Numbered from the stretch's first letter, positions 17,144 to 26,336 are shown. The stretch: DNA of 64,000 bases from Collinsella aerofaciens (GCF_902364945.1 NZ_CABJFS010000010.1:27432-91431); one strand, 5' to 3'. Translations and numbers: made by a program. The notes: generated by a model not told the origin, from the sequence alone.

Positions 17144-18193
17144 CTAGTACACCATGCCCATGGCGTCCTGAACCTCGGCCAGGGTCTGCTCGGCAATCTC
17201 GTTGGCGCGACGGTTGCCCTCGTGCAGCACGTCCTTCACATAGTCCAGGTCGTTTTCGTAGCGCTGACGACGCTCGCGGATCGGCGCGAAGTACTCGTTG
17301 ACGGCCTCGGTCACGTACTTCTTGAGCTGGCCGGAGCCGCCCATGCCAATCTCTTCGGCAATCTCGACCTCGGAACGGCCAGTGCAGATGGCGGCGGTTG
17401 AAAGCAGGCCGGACACGCCGGGGCGGTTCTCGGGATCGAACGTGATCATGCGCTCGGAGTCGGTCTGGCTCTTCTTGATGCGCTTGGCCGTCTCCTCGGC
17501 GGTCATCGAGATGTTAATGGCGTTGCCGTAGCTCTTGCTCATCTTGCGCCCGTCCAGGCCGGGCAGCAGCGGGGTCTCGGACAGCAGCGCGTCGACCTCG
17601 GGGAACACCTTGCCGTAACGGTTGTTAAAGCGGCGGGCGATGGTGCGGGTGAGCTCGATGTGCGGCAGCTGGTCGCGACCGACGGGCACCACATTGCCCT
17701 TGCAGAACAGGATGTCGCAGGCCTGGTGCACCGGGTAGGTGAGCAGAAGGCCGGTGAGCTCGTGGCCCGAGGCCTCCATCTCGGCCTTGACCGTGGGGTT
17801 GCGCGCCAGCTCGGCCTCGGAGACCAGCGACAGGAACGGCAGCATGAGCTGGTTTGCGGCGGGTACGGCGGAGTGCGCGTAGATCATGGTCTTGTCGGGG
17901 TCGATGCCGCAGGCAAGGTAGTCCATGACCATGTTGTACACGTTGTCCTGGATGTGCTCGGTCGTATCGCGGTCAGTGATGACTTGGTAGTCGGCGATGA
18001 GCACGTTGGTCTTGGCGCCCATGTTCTGCAGCTCAACACGGCCCTTGAGGGTGCCGAAGTAGTGACCCAGGTGCAGACGGCCGGTGGGGCGGTCGCCGGT
18101 GAGCATGGTGAACTTCTCGGGCGTTTTGGCCAGGCCCTCGCGAATGGCGTTGCTCTTTTGCAGCGCGACTTCGTAGCTGTTCTCGTTTGGCAT
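17144..18193 (-). CDS. trpS: Tryptophanyl-tRNA synthetase
   Basis: 349 residues. Charges tRNA-Trp with tryptophan; class I synthetase. The HIGH motif appears as 'GRLHLGHYFG' around residue 40 and the KMSKS loop as 'DGRKMSKSYGNAIN' around residue 200. The start 'MPNENSYEVALQKS' at 18193 has GGAGCA upstream; an in-frame extension to 18337 has no ribosome site and low-quality sequence. The length is usual for the family. Single gene with an intrinsic terminator behind it. No T-box is visible in the 160 bases upstream. Confidence 0.95.
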   Translation of the reverse strand: MPNENSYEVALQKSNAIREGLAKTPEKFTMLTGDRPTGRLHLGHYFGTLKGRVELQNMGAKTNVLIADYQVITDRDTTEHIQDNVYNMVMDYLACGIDPDKTMIYAHSAVPAANQLMLPFLSLVSEAELARNPTVKAEMEASGHELTGLLLTYPVHQACDILFCKGNVVPVGRDQLPHIELTRTIARRFNNRYGKVFPEVDALLSETPLLPGLDGRKMSKSYGNAINISMTAEETAKRIKKSQTDSERMITFDPENRPGVSGLLSTAAICTGRSEVEIAEEIGMGGSGQLKKYVTEAVNEYFAPIRERRQRYENDLDYVKDVLHEGNRRANEIAEQTLAEVQDAMGMVY

Positions 18194-18354
18194 GATTGCT
18201 CCTAACGTATGTTCATGGGTCAAGATGATAACGCGTTTATTGGAGGGTCGGGGCGTAAGTACGCGAGGGGCGGGAGAGCGGCGGCATGTGCGATGGGCGC
18301 GGCGTGGCTGCGCGTTTGGCCGGCGGCGCCTTGGCACATTCTCGGCAGCTTACC

Positions 18355-19554
18355 CTAGAGCTTGTGGTGGCGCTCTTCCTTACGTTCCTCGGCTGCCTGC
18401 TCCTCCTGCTTAAAGGCGGGGTCGTCGGGGGTGACGAGCTCATCCTCGTGCGTGCGCTTGTTGTAATGGTGGCGCAGCACGGGCTCAAACAGATGTAGAT
18501 GCTTGGCAAAGGCCGCCGAGCCAATGGCGAGCACGGTAAAGATGAGCACGCGCATGGGCACCTCGACCTGGTTGATCGCGGCGGCGCCGGCCGAAAGCAT
18601 AATGCACCAGGCATAGATGAGCAGCACAGCCTGCTTTTGGTTGTAGCCCTCTTGGATCAGGCGGTGGTGGATGTGGCCCTTGTCGGCCTGCCCGATGCTA
18701 ATGTGGGCGCGCTTGCGGCGCACGATGGCGCTAAACGTGTCGATGATGGGCACGCCGGCAACGATGAGCGGGATGATAAGCGAGGTGAGCGCGGCGGTGC
18801 GGCTCACGTTGAGTAGCGAGATGGAGCCCAGTGCAAAGCCCAGAAGCAGCGACCCCGAGTCGCCCAAGAAGATGCTTGCGGGGTTGAAGTTGTAGCGCAA
18901 AAAGGCCAGACAGGCGCCAAAGAGCGCAATGGAGAGCGCGGCGGCGTCGATGCGGCCCGAGAGAACGGCCATCGAAAACATGGTGAACGACGCAATGCCG
19001 CAGATGCCCGTGGCCAAGCCGTCGAGGCCGTCGATGAGGTTAATGATGTTGGTGAATGCCACCAGATAGATCACGGTGATGGGGTAGGCGAGCCATCCGA
19101 GCATGATCTCGCCGGGGGCAAACGGGTTGACGATGACGCCGATCCGCAGGCCGCCGATACAGGCGATGAGCGCGGCGAGGACCTGACCGGCCAGCTTTTG
19201 CTTGGGCTTGAGCTGGATGACGTCGTCGATAGCGCCGGTCGCAAAGATGACGGTAAAGGAGAGTGCCAGCATGGGATAGCTAATGTGGAGGCGCGGGTGC
19301 GGCACTAGGACGGGCGGCCAGCCTAGGTGCCAGGTGCCTAGGATTTGCACAATACAGGCAACGACCAGGCCCAAAAACACCGCCGTTCCGCCCAAACGCG
19401 GGATGGGCTTGGTGTTGATGCGGCGCTTGGAAGGATAGTCGACGGCGTCGAGCTTAATTGCCAAGCGCTTGACCAGGGGCACCATGAGGAAGGTCGTGAT
19501 AAAGGCCGCCGCTGCCACGCATAGGTACGGAATGTAGCTCGGGGATGAAGCCAT
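18355..19554 (-). CDS. Undecaprenyl-phosphate sugar-1-phosphate transferase (WecA/TagO type)
   Basis: 399 residues. Transfers an N-acetylhexosamine 1-phosphate from its UDP-sugar to undecaprenyl phosphate, the first membrane step of wall-polymer or surface-glycan synthesis. About 11 hydrophobic segments run from residue ~6 to ~370. Catalytic and substrate motifs are present: 'TGAIDDVIQLKPKQK', 'NLIDGLDGLATG', 'FLGDSGSLLLGF' and the 'HIHHRLIQEG' loop typical of WecA/TagO. The C-terminal ~35 residues are charged and cytoplasmic. ATG 19554 is chosen; a TTG at 19572 is equally without a good ribosome site. It could start the pathway used by the glycosyltransferases at 55681-63867, but the link is inference. 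Confidence 0.88.
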   Translation of the reverse strand: MASSPSYIPYLCVAAAAFITTFLMVPLVKRLAIKLDAVDYPSKRRINTKPIPRLGGTAVFLGLVVACIVQILGTWHLGWPPVLVPHPRLHISYPMLALSFTVIFATGAIDDVIQLKPKQKLAGQVLAALIACIGGLRIGVIVNPFAPGEIMLGWLAYPITVIYLVAFTNIINLIDGLDGLATGICGIASFTMFSMAVLSGRIDAAALSIALFGACLAFLRYNFNPASIFLGDSGSLLLGFALGSISLLNVSRTAALTSLIIPLIVAGVPIIDTFSAIVRRKRAHISIGQADKGHIHHRLIQEGYNQKQAVLLIYAWCIMLSAGAAAINQVEVPMRVLIFTVLAIGSAAFAKHLHLFEPVLRHHYNKRTHEDELVTPDDPAFKQEEQAAEERKEERHHKL

Positions 19555-19737
19555 GAATCTAAAAACCGCCAAGCGTCGAAGGAAAAGGTCAGAAGAACGC
19601 CATGCGCAAAGGGCATAGCCGAACCATGATACTCGACCACGGGGGGTGCATGGAATTGCATGCAGCGATAATCACGCGCTTACCAGATATTGGGATGTTG
19701 TCGATGGCTTGTCGGGATACCGGCGGGGATCCATATG

Positions 19738-19775
19738 GGCTGTAATGGTGGTTTTCGGCAAATGAAAACCACCCC
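19738..19775. repeat. Perfect 10-bp hairpin
   Basis: GGTGGTTTTC and GAAAACCACC flank GGCAAAT. The GGTGGTTTT arm recalls the outer stem of family A hairpins but the loop and the AAAGG block are missing. It could terminate the RNA encoded just to its right on the minus strand. Confidence 0.45.
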
Positions 19776-19779
19776 CCAC

Positions 19780-19975
19780 GTTACGAAAATGAACCCACCT
19801 AAAACAGGTGGGTGCCCTCATCGACTGTTCCAGCGTCCTTAACAACGAAGGATACCTGTACTAGGTACGACTGTGTGGGCTCCCTAAATAAACGCGACGG
19901 TTCACCCAGTTGCTCCGCGGGGGGCGGAATACCTACATCATAAAGCGGCACTTTGTCGATTCCAGTCTTGACATT
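19780..19975 (-). ncRNA. Candidate structured small RNA, possibly 6S-like
   Basis: There is no supported reading frame in 19555-20079. On the minus strand a TATAAT box (about 19972) is followed by ~170 bases rich in pairable segments: ACTG/CAGT ends enclosing GGGU/AGCCC, ACCTAGTACAGGT, and TCCTTCGTTGTTAAGGA. It ends in ACCCACCTGTTTTAGGTGGGT plus TTCATTTT, a convincing intrinsic terminator near 19790-19815. Length and terminator placement fit 6S RNA or another housekeeping RNA of Gram-positives, but I could not confirm a 6S closing stem by eye, so the class is a guess. -35 is weak. Confidence 0.45.
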
Positions 19976-20079
19976 ATAAAAATCGTGTCGGACGATTACG
20001 GCGCCTTGGGCTCGAGCCGTCTGTGCGGTTGGTCCCTTTACGTTTGAGCTGCTGAATCATTGTTTTGGAGCATGTTTTT

Positions 20080-21018
20080 ATGCCGACGTCGTTGACCGAA
20101 CTTTTTTCGCCCGCCTGCCATTTGTGTCCGCGCCGTTGCGGTGCGGCGCGCGACGAGGGCACGCGTGGCGTGTGCGGCGCCGACAACACGCTTAAGGTGG
20201 CCCGCGCAGCGCTTCATATGTGGGAGGAGCCGCCTATCTCGGGCGAGGCCGGCTCGGGTACGATTTTCTTTAGCGGCTGTTCGCTCAAATGTATCTACTG
20301 CCAAAACCACGAGATCTCGACGGGCAATTTCGGTCTTGAGATTTCGCCCGAGCGTTTGGTCGAGATTATGCTGGAGCTGCAGGACCAGGGCGCCAATAAC
20401 ATCAACCTGGTGACGGCGACGCACTATGCGCACCTGTTGCCTGCCGCGATTGCCGCAGCTCGGGAGCGCGGGCTGGACATCCCGATCGTCTACAACACGA
20501 GCGGCTATGAGCGGGCGAGTGCCGTGGCAGCGCTCGGCGATCTGGTCGACGTGTGGCTTACCGACTTTAAGTATGCCGACGCGGGGCTTGCGCAGTCGCT
20601 TTCTCATATTAAGGACTACCCGCGCGTGGCTGTGTCGGGTCTGGCCCAGATGGCGCGCGAAATTGAGCGCCGCGGGGGAGAGCTGGTAGACGGGGACGGG
20701 CTCATGAAGCGCGGCATAATCGTGCGTCATCTGGTGCTGCCGGGGCATGCGGACGATTCGTGCCGCGTGTTGGACCTGGTGTGGCAGACGATGGGCGACG
20801 TGCCGATCTCGGTCATGAACCAGTACACGCCCAATGCCCTCATGCGCGAACAAGGCGGCGACCTGGCGCGCGCCGTGACGCGCGAGGAGTACGAGCAGGT
20901 GCTCGACCATGCCGACGACCTGGGCTTTACGACGATGTTTTGGCAAGAAGGTGGAGCGGTAGACGAGAGCTTCACCCCGGCGTTCGACACCACCGGCGTC
21001 CTCACCAGCGCAAAGTAG
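20080..21018 (+). CDS. Radical SAM protein, PflA-like activating enzyme family
   Basis: 312 residues. The radical-SAM cluster motif is 'CSLKCIYC' (Cys67, Cys71, Cys74), which binds a [4Fe-4S] cluster and S-adenosylmethionine. A Cys-rich N-terminus, 'CHLCPRRCGAARDEG', is typical of the free-standing PflA-like group of anaerobes, which may activate a glycyl-radical enzyme or modify another protein; no partner is adjacent. 'VYNTSGYE' and 'WLTDFKYAD' are core barrel segments. ATG 20080 is preferred because GGAG lies 9 bases upstream; a TTG at 20065 overlaps that site. Single gene; tRNA-Ala follows after 150 bases. Confidence 0.9.
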   Translation: MPTSLTELFSPACHLCPRRCGAARDEGTRGVCGADNTLKVARAALHMWEEPPISGEAGSGTIFFSGCSLKCIYCQNHEISTGNFGLEISPERLVEIMLELQDQGANNINLVTATHYAHLLPAAIAAARERGLDIPIVYNTSGYERASAVAALGDLVDVWLTDFKYADAGLAQSLSHIKDYPRVAVSGLAQMAREIERRGGELVDGDGLMKRGIIVRHLVLPGHADDSCRVLDLVWQTMGDVPISVMNQYTPNALMREQGGDLARAVTREEYEQVLDHADDLGFTTMFWQEGGAVDESFTPAFDTTGVLTSAK

Positions 21019-21169
21019 TGCGCTCGCCGATGATTTTTCTGGGACGGGGATTAAAAAATCATCGAGAGGATCGCCTGCTCGAAAAGTTGTCAAAATAGCC
21101 GCGTCCCAAAAAGACTGGGTATTGGGCGTTGACAGTTGGCGAGCCGTAGGTAAAATATCAACTTGTCTT

Positions 21170-21242
21170 GGGGACGTAGCTCAGTTGGGAGAGCGCTGCC
21201 GTCGCATGGCAGAGGCCGAGGGTTCGACTCCCTTCGTCTCCA
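21170..21242 (+). tRNA. tRNA-Ala (anticodon CGC)
   Basis: Seventy-three bases fold as a full cloverleaf: acceptor GGGGACG/CGTCTCC, D stem GCTC/GAGC, anticodon stem CTGCC/GGCAG with loop GTCGCAT, and T arm with TTCGACT. Anticodon CGC reads GCG (Ala). The 3' CCA is not encoded (ACC follows). A terminator lies 14 bases downstream. Confidence 0.93.
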
Positions 21243-21256
21243 CCCTTGGATTTGAT

Positions 21257-21288
21257 AAGCCGCTGACATTGTGTCGGCGGCTTTTTTT
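21257..21288 (+). terminator. Intrinsic terminator after tRNA-Ala
   Basis: AAGCCGCTGACA pairs with TGTCGGCGGCTT and is followed by a seven-base T-run. It also precedes the ribosome site of the next gene by about 10 bases, so that gene must be reached by read-through or from a promoter inside this stretch. Confidence 0.85.
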
Positions 21289-21306
21289 AAAAGAAAGGGC
21301 TGTACC

Positions 21307-21747
21307 ATGGCCAAGCTTGAGTCCCAACCACTGTCTGCCGAGGAACGCGCCGAGTTGGAAGAGCTCCGCGCCGAGAAAGCTCGTCGCGAGGCCCAGGAAG
21401 AGGCACGCCGCGAGCGTGAGGAGCTGGCCGCCCTGCGTGCCGAGCGTGCGAAGGCCGAGGAGGCCGCCGCGAACGTCGCCCCCGCGCCCAAGCCCGCCGC
21501 CGCGAAGCCCGCGCCCACCGCACCTAAACCTCAGCCTAAAAAGGTCGCTCGTTCCAAGTCCGTCGAGCCCAAGCCGAGCCGTGACGAGATGACCTTTGCC
21601 CAGCGCATGGTCACCTCCAAGGAGCCTACGGGCGAGAACGAGATCCCTGGCATGGCGCCGGCTCAAAAAATCATCATTGTCCTTGCCCTCATCGCGTTTG
21701 TCATCTTTATGGGCTACACGATCCTGACCAGTATGGGCCTGCTCTAG
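21307..21747 (+). CDS. Small coiled-coil, tail-anchored membrane protein, unknown
   Basis: 146 residues; family not recognised. Residues ~8-50 are a highly charged helix with regular Leu/Ala spacing ('AEELEELRAEKARREAQ'-like), a likely coiled coil. Residues ~55-95 are Ala/Pro/Lys-rich and flexible. One hydrophobic segment near the C-terminus, 'IIIVLALIAFVIFMGYTIL' (residues ~120-140), would anchor it with the N-terminal part in the cytoplasm. ATG 21307 follows AAAGG. Cell-envelope or division proteins of Gram-positives sometimes have this build, but no function can be given. It lies between tRNA-Ala and pncB, 84 bases before the latter. Confidence 0.75.
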   Translation: MAKLESQPLSAEERAELEELRAEKARREAQEEARREREELAALRAERAKAEEAAANVAPAPKPAAAKPAPTAPKPQPKKVARSKSVEPKPSRDEMTFAQRMVTSKEPTGENEIPGMAPAQKIIIVLALIAFVIFMGYTILTSMGLL

Positions 21748-21831
21748 CCCATTCGCGCTGGGTGCCATGCCCGAACACTCTGCCCTTTTCCAACCCTCAA
21801 CCTCTGCATAACGCATCCGAAAGGTCGCCCC

Positions 21832-23337
21832 ATGGCTTTGACCGACATCTCGCATCCCACCGACATTGCAATGCTCACCGATCTGTACGAGCTCACTATG
21901 GCCCAGGGCCTGTGGGAGAGCGGCAAGGCCAATGAGCAGGGTTGTTTTACCGCGTTTTACCGCGACCATCCTTTTGGCAGCGCCTATGCCGTCATGTGCG
22001 GCACCGCCGAACTGCCCGAGCTGGTCGAGAATCTGCGCTTTACGCCCGAGGACATCGACTACCTCGCCTCGCTCCAGGCCCCGGCCGGCGGCGCGATGTT
22101 CAAGCCTGGATTCCTCGACTACCTGCGCGATTTTCGTGCGCATGTAAACATCGACGCCGTGCCCGAGGGCGAGCTCGTCTTTCCGCGCGAGCCCATGGTT
22201 CGCGTCACCGGCCCCGCGCTGGAGTGCCAGCTGCTTGAGACGGCGCTGCTCAACATCGTTGGGTTCCAGACGCTTGTCGCCACCAAGACGGCGCGCGTGG
22301 TGCTGGCGGCGGACGGCCGTCCCGTTGCCGAGTTTGGCCTGCGCCGCGCTCAGGGTCCCGATGGCGGCTTGGCCGTCGCGCGCGCGAGCTACGTTGCCGG
22401 CTGCTCCTCTACGTCCAATGTGCTCGCCGGCCGCCGCTACGGTATTCCCGTCTTTGGCACGCATGCGCACAGCTGGGTGATGAGCTTCGACTCCGAGCTC
22501 GAGGCATTCCGGGCTTTTGCTAAGTCGAGTCCCAAGAACTGCACGCTGCTCATCGACACCTACGACGTACGCGAGGGTTGCGAGCATGCCATTACGGTTG
22601 CCAAGGAGATGGAGGCGGTGGGCGAGCGTCTGTCGGCTATTCGCATTGACTCGGGCGACCTCGCCAAGCTCTCCAAGTATGTTCGTGGCCGTTTTGATGC
22701 CGAGGGCCTGCCCTATGTGGGGATCTCGGTTTCTAACGATCTGGATGAGTACACGATTCAGTCACTGCTCGACCAGGGCGCGCCCATCGATAGCTTTGGC
22801 GTGGGTACCAAGCTTGCGACCTGCTATGACCAGCCGGCGCTGGGCGGCGTGTACAAGCTTTCCGCCCGCCGTGCGAGTGAGACGGACCCGTGGACGCCGG
22901 TGGTGAAGCTCTCCGAGCAGCCCTACAAGCGCACAATTCCCGGTGTTCAGCGCGTACGACGCTATTACGACGGCTTTGGCGGCCCGGTTTGCGACATGAT
23001 TTATGACGAGGACCATCTGGCAGGGGAGGGCGCCGCGCGCGGCAATACCCTTGTGGCCGTGAACGATGCCGCCCTGGTGACCGACGTGTCCGAACTTGAG
23101 TATCGCGAGCTGCTGGTGCCGATCGTGCGCGATGGCAGTGCGGTGGCTCCGCGTGAGAGCATCCAGGACGCGCGCGAGCGCTGTGCTTGGGCGCTCGACC
23201 ATCTGGACGCAGCTTTCAAGCGCTTCCTGTACCCGCAGACCTATGTGGTGGGTATGGAGCAGGGCCTGGCTCAGGTGCGCGACGAGCTCGTGCGTAAGAA
23301 CATGGCCGCGGCCTCTGCCTTTCCCTGGGCCCACTAA
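21832..23337 (+). CDS. pncB: Nicotinate phosphoribosyltransferase
   Basis: 501 residues. Makes nicotinate mononucleotide from nicotinate and PRPP (with ATP hydrolysis) for NAD salvage. Family blocks are 'MLTDLYELTMAQ' near the N-terminus, 'EFGLRRAQGPDGG' near residue 165, 'VPVFGTHAHSW'-type segment 'GIPVFGTHAHSWVM' with the phosphorylated-type His region, 'CTLLIDTYDVREG', 'IRIDSGDL' and 'FGVGTKLATC', which together form the PRPP and nicotinate sites. The length suits the longer bacterial PncB form. ATG 21832 is preceded by AAAGG. proB follows 79 bases downstream on the same strand. Confidence 0.94.
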   Translation: MALTDISHPTDIAMLTDLYELTMAQGLWESGKANEQGCFTAFYRDHPFGSAYAVMCGTAELPELVENLRFTPEDIDYLASLQAPAGGAMFKPGFLDYLRDFRAHVNIDAVPEGELVFPREPMVRVTGPALECQLLETALLNIVGFQTLVATKTARVVLAADGRPVAEFGLRRAQGPDGGLAVARASYVAGCSSTSNVLAGRRYGIPVFGTHAHSWVMSFDSELEAFRAFAKSSPKNCTLLIDTYDVREGCEHAITVAKEMEAVGERLSAIRIDSGDLAKLSKYVRGRFDAEGLPYVGISVSNDLDEYTIQSLLDQGAPIDSFGVGTKLATCYDQPALGGVYKLSARRASETDPWTPVVKLSEQPYKRTIPGVQRVRRYYDGFGGPVCDMIYDEDHLAGEGAARGNTLVAVNDAALVTDVSELEYRELLVPIVRDGSAVAPRESIQDARERCAWALDHLDAAFKRFLYPQTYVVGMEQGLAQVRDELVRKNMAAASAFPWAH

Positions 23338-23416
23338 TTCCTTGGGCGGTAGGGGCGAGTCACGCTTCCCTGGCCGCCGGCTCGGCCGTTCGCTGAACAG
23401 TTGATTGGTTTGACGT

Positions 23417-24544
23417 ATGACGACTTCTTATAAAACGATGGTGGTAAAGATCGGTTCGTCCACGGTGGTGGGTGCCGATGGCAAGGTCAACCGCGCCTTT
23501 ATCGGCGGACTTGCCGATCAGGCCGCAGCGCTGCGCAAGCTCGGCTGGCGTCTGGTTGTGGTGAGCTCGGGCGCTATCGCCTGTGGCTATCCCGTGTTGG
23601 GCTTCGACCGCAAGCCGGTCGGTGACCTGCCGAGCCTGCAGGCCTGCGCCTCGGCCGGTCAGTGCATCATCTCGTCGGCCTACGACGAGGAGTTCCATGC
23701 GCGCGACCTGCTCACCTCGCTCGTGCTGCTCACGCGTCACGACACGGCGCGCCGCACGTCCTACCTGCACGCGCGCGACGCCCTGCTTCGCCTGGTGGAG
23801 CTGGGTGTGGTGCCGGTCGTCAACGAGAACGATACCGTCACCGTCGATGAGATCAAGTTTGGCGACAACGACACGCTGGCGGCGCTTGTGAGCTGCCTGG
23901 TTTCTGCCGATCTGTGCGTGACGCTCTCGGACATCGATGGTCTCTATACTGCCAATCCGCATGAAGACCCCACGGCCGAGTTTGTTCCTGTCGTGCATAA
24001 GATCGATGCCAAGATTATTGCCTCGGCGGGCGATTCTTCCACATCGGTGGGCACGGGCGGCATGATTACCAAGATCCGCGCGAGCCGCATCCTGATGACG
24101 GCGGGCATTCAGAGCGTGATTTGCTCGGGCGAGGAGCCCGATGCGCTCGTGCGTCTCGCCCGCGGCGAGAGCGTGGGCACGCTGTTCGATCCGCCGGCGG
24201 AGCGTCTGGACATCGCACCCCGCAAGCTGTGGATCGCGCTGGGCGACAAGGCACATGGCTCGGTGACGGTCGATGATGGTGCTGCGAAGGCGCTGGTCAG
24301 CCGTGGCTCTTCCCTGCTTGCGGTGGGTATTCGCGAGGTCGATGGCCAGTTTGCCGAGGGCGATGTGCTCGATGTGTGCGATCCGAGCGGTATGGTCGTC
24401 GCCCGCGGTATCGCCGAAGCCGATTCGGACGTGCTGGAGCTTGCTGCCGGTCGCCGCCAGGACCAGATCGCCAGCAACCGCCTGCTCGCAGACCTGGCCG
24501 AGAAGCCCGCGATACACAGGGATAATCTAATCGTCTTCGCCTAA
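23417..24544 (+). CDS. proB: Glutamate 5-kinase
   Basis: 375 residues. First step of proline synthesis: phosphorylates glutamate to glutamyl 5-phosphate. The amino-acid-kinase domain covers residues ~1-260 with 'VVKIGSSTVVG', 'VVVSSGAIACG', 'NENDTVTVDEIKFGDND' and 'TLSDIDGLYTANP'. Residues ~280-360 form the C-terminal PUA domain ('RGSSLLAVGIREVDGQF'), as in the E. coli type enzyme that is feedback-inhibited by proline. ATG 23417. A strong terminator begins 44 bases downstream, so proA, which lies 1.8 kb away on the same strand, is a separate transcript here. Confidence 0.95.
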   Translation: MTTSYKTMVVKIGSSTVVGADGKVNRAFIGGLADQAAALRKLGWRLVVVSSGAIACGYPVLGFDRKPVGDLPSLQACASAGQCIISSAYDEEFHARDLLTSLVLLTRHDTARRTSYLHARDALLRLVELGVVPVVNENDTVTVDEIKFGDNDTLAALVSCLVSADLCVTLSDIDGLYTANPHEDPTAEFVPVVHKIDAKIIASAGDSSTSVGTGGMITKIRASRILMTAGIQSVICSGEEPDALVRLARGESVGTLFDPPAERLDIAPRKLWIALGDKAHGSVTVDDGAAKALVSRGSSLLAVGIREVDGQFAEGDVLDVCDPSGMVVARGIAEADSDVLELAAGRRQDQIASNRLLADLAEKPAIHRDNLIVFA

Positions 24545-24558
24545 CGGGTCGACGCTGC

Positions 24559-24658
24559 GCGCCGCCCAGAGCGACAATTTGTCATTCAAAAGGCGAGGCA
24601 TGACCATCAGGTCTATGCCTCGCCTTTTTCATGCCAACTTGTTCGCTCTGGGCGGCGC
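24559..24658. terminator. Nested inverted repeats and terminator after proB
   Basis: The inner hairpin AAGGCGAGGCATGACC with GGTCTATGCCTCGCC, then TTTTTC (24588-24632), is a typical intrinsic terminator. It is enclosed by a second 16-bp inverted repeat, GCGCCGCCCAGAGCGA at 24559-24574 and its complement at 24643-24658, so the whole 100 bases could form one cruciform or serve both strands. Confidence 0.8.
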
Positions 24659-24741
24659 TCGCTTCTTTTGTTCGACCTACGATTTAAAGCCACTGCTAAG
24701 GGGCGTTTTCGCTTTCCGTCCTCTACCTGCGGCATTGTCGT

Positions 24742-24802
24742 TGCCGGCACTTGTTCGGCACTTGGGGATGTTTCTTTTGTGCCGGCAGGTGGGGACGCTC
24801 CT
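24742..24802. repeat. Intergenic repeat family B, copy 2
   Basis: GCCGGCACTTG, GGCACTTGGGGATGTTTCTT, TGTGCCGGCA and GGGGACGCTCCTT in the same order as at 11866-11943, with several substitutions and without the perfect 22-bp arms. It ends at the 3' end of the opposed S33 hydrolase gene. Confidence 0.6.
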
Positions 24803-24805
24803 TTG

Positions 24806-26224
24806 CTAGAAGATTTGGCGCAGGTCTCCGCGGTTGAGGGCTTCGTTGAAGAGGTGCTTGAACACCACGCTACCGTGTAGACCGTCGTGCTCGAACTCGT
24901 TGGTCACCCAGGCATGCGAGTTACCCACGCGGCTGAGCGTATCGAGCTGCATGCCCGAGTCGACGTACATGTCGTCGAAATACACCGCGGCCTGCAGGGG
25001 CACCTCGTTGCACGCCAGTCGCTGCGGGTCGTAGATCTTGTCCCAGCTGGTGTCTTCCATCAGCAGGTCCATGGCGGGCTTGAAGGGCTTGAGCTCGGGC
25101 ATCTGCTCGAACATCCACGGGAACATGGCCTCGCCGGTAAACATGAGCGGGCGCGCGAGGGTGTCAAACTCGGCGCGCTGTGCCTTCTCTTCAGCCGCGG
25201 CCCAGCCAATGGGCATGGTGTCACCGTCGGCGTATATGAACTCCTGCAGCGTCCAGTACAGCGGATTCGTGCGCGTGTTGGTGCGCTCGAAGGCGCGCAT
25301 CAAAAAGCTGTCGGATACCGAGGTGCCGCAGGTCAGCGTGCCGTCGCCGTCAACAAAAGCGTGATCGATAATCCAATGCATGCGCTCAAAGCTCGGCTTC
25401 ATGCCAAAGTCGCTGCCCATGAGCTGTAGGCGCTCGACCGTCATCGGCGAGCCGTCGGGCAGCACGGGCTTCTGAGCCTCGAGCGCATCGGCCAGGGCTG
25501 CCACGCGCTCGACGTCGGCAGGGTAGCGGTCGTAATACTGCTGCGTCTTGGCGACCATGCGCGGGAAGGTGTGCGCGTAGACTTCGCTTGCGCTCGCCGG
25601 CACGTGGGGGATGCCGCCGCAGGTAAAGCTTGCCGCCACGCCCTCGGGGAAGAGCGACAGATAGCTCAGCGTCAAAAAGCCGCCGTAGCTCTGCCCGAGT
25701 GTGACCCAGGGCCTGCCGCCAAAGCCTACCAGGCGCAGGTACTCAAAATCGCGCACGATAGAGCTGGCGAGGTGACGCTTGAGGAAGTCCGCCTGCGAGC
25801 GTGCTGTATCGGCGCCGGCGGCCGTTGCGCGATCACCCAGTGCCTTGATCGTGCGTCCGTCCACGCAGCTGCTGCGTCCGGTGCCGCGCTGGTCGGGAAG
25901 GACCACGCGGAAGTGCTTGACGGCCTCCTCGATCCAGCCGTCGCTTGTGGGCGACAGCGGACGCGGGCTCTCGCCGCCGGGGCCGCCCTGCAAAAACAGG
26001 AGCAGCGGCAGATCGTCGTTGATGCGGTCGGGCGCGCAAACCACACGGTAGAAGAGCTTGATGCTCTCGTGCGCGCCGGCGATGGGCGCCGGCATAGCGC
26101 CGCGGCGCATGGTGCTGCCGACGGCCAGGAGCATCGGCTCCAGGCCGCGCCAGTCAAGGGGGACGTCGATGCTGTGGTCCTCGACGTAAAGGCCGGGGAC
26201 GTGGTACGAAGTGATGAGGGCCAT
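24806..26224 (-). CDS. Alpha/beta hydrolase, S33 prolyl aminopeptidase-like
   Basis: 472 residues. Peptidase family S33 layout: oxyanion segment 'LQGGPGGESPRP' near residue 75, 'LPDQRGTGRS' near 105, and the nucleophile elbow 'LGQSYGG' near 160; catalytic Asp and His are expected in the last third, where 'NSHAWVTNEFEHDG' carries the likely His. S33 enzymes of this length in Actinobacteria remove N-terminal proline or act on short peptides in the cytoplasm; no signal peptide is seen. The start 'MALITSYHVPG' at 26224 has GGAAG upstream and an in-frame extension does not. It is opposed to proB and proA and lies between them, which fits a proline-salvage role by context only. Confidence 0.85.
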   Translation of the reverse strand: MALITSYHVPGLYVEDHSIDVPLDWRGLEPMLLAVGSTMRRGAMPAPIAGAHESIKLFYRVVCAPDRINDDLPLLLFLQGGPGGESPRPLSPTSDGWIEEAVKHFRVVLPDQRGTGRSSCVDGRTIKALGDRATAAGADTARSQADFLKRHLASSIVRDFEYLRLVGFGGRPWVTLGQSYGGFLTLSYLSLFPEGVAASFTCGGIPHVPASASEVYAHTFPRMVAKTQQYYDRYPADVERVAALADALEAQKPVLPDGSPMTVERLQLMGSDFGMKPSFERMHWIIDHAFVDGDGTLTCGTSVSDSFLMRAFERTNTRTNPLYWTLQEFIYADGDTMPIGWAAAEEKAQRAEFDTLARPLMFTGEAMFPWMFEQMPELKPFKPAMDLLMEDTSWDKIYDPQRLACNEVPLQAAVYFDDMYVDSGMQLDTLSRVGNSHAWVTNEFEHDGLHGSVVFKHLFNEALNRGDLRQIF

Positions 26225-26336
26225 GTAATGCTTCCATTCGTTGCGGTGTTTCGGGTTGACCAATTCTACCGCCGCGGGCGAGGCCATGCGCAAATCGGCT
26301 ACCATGGTTGCAAACTTCTAGGAGAAAGGGCCGCCC

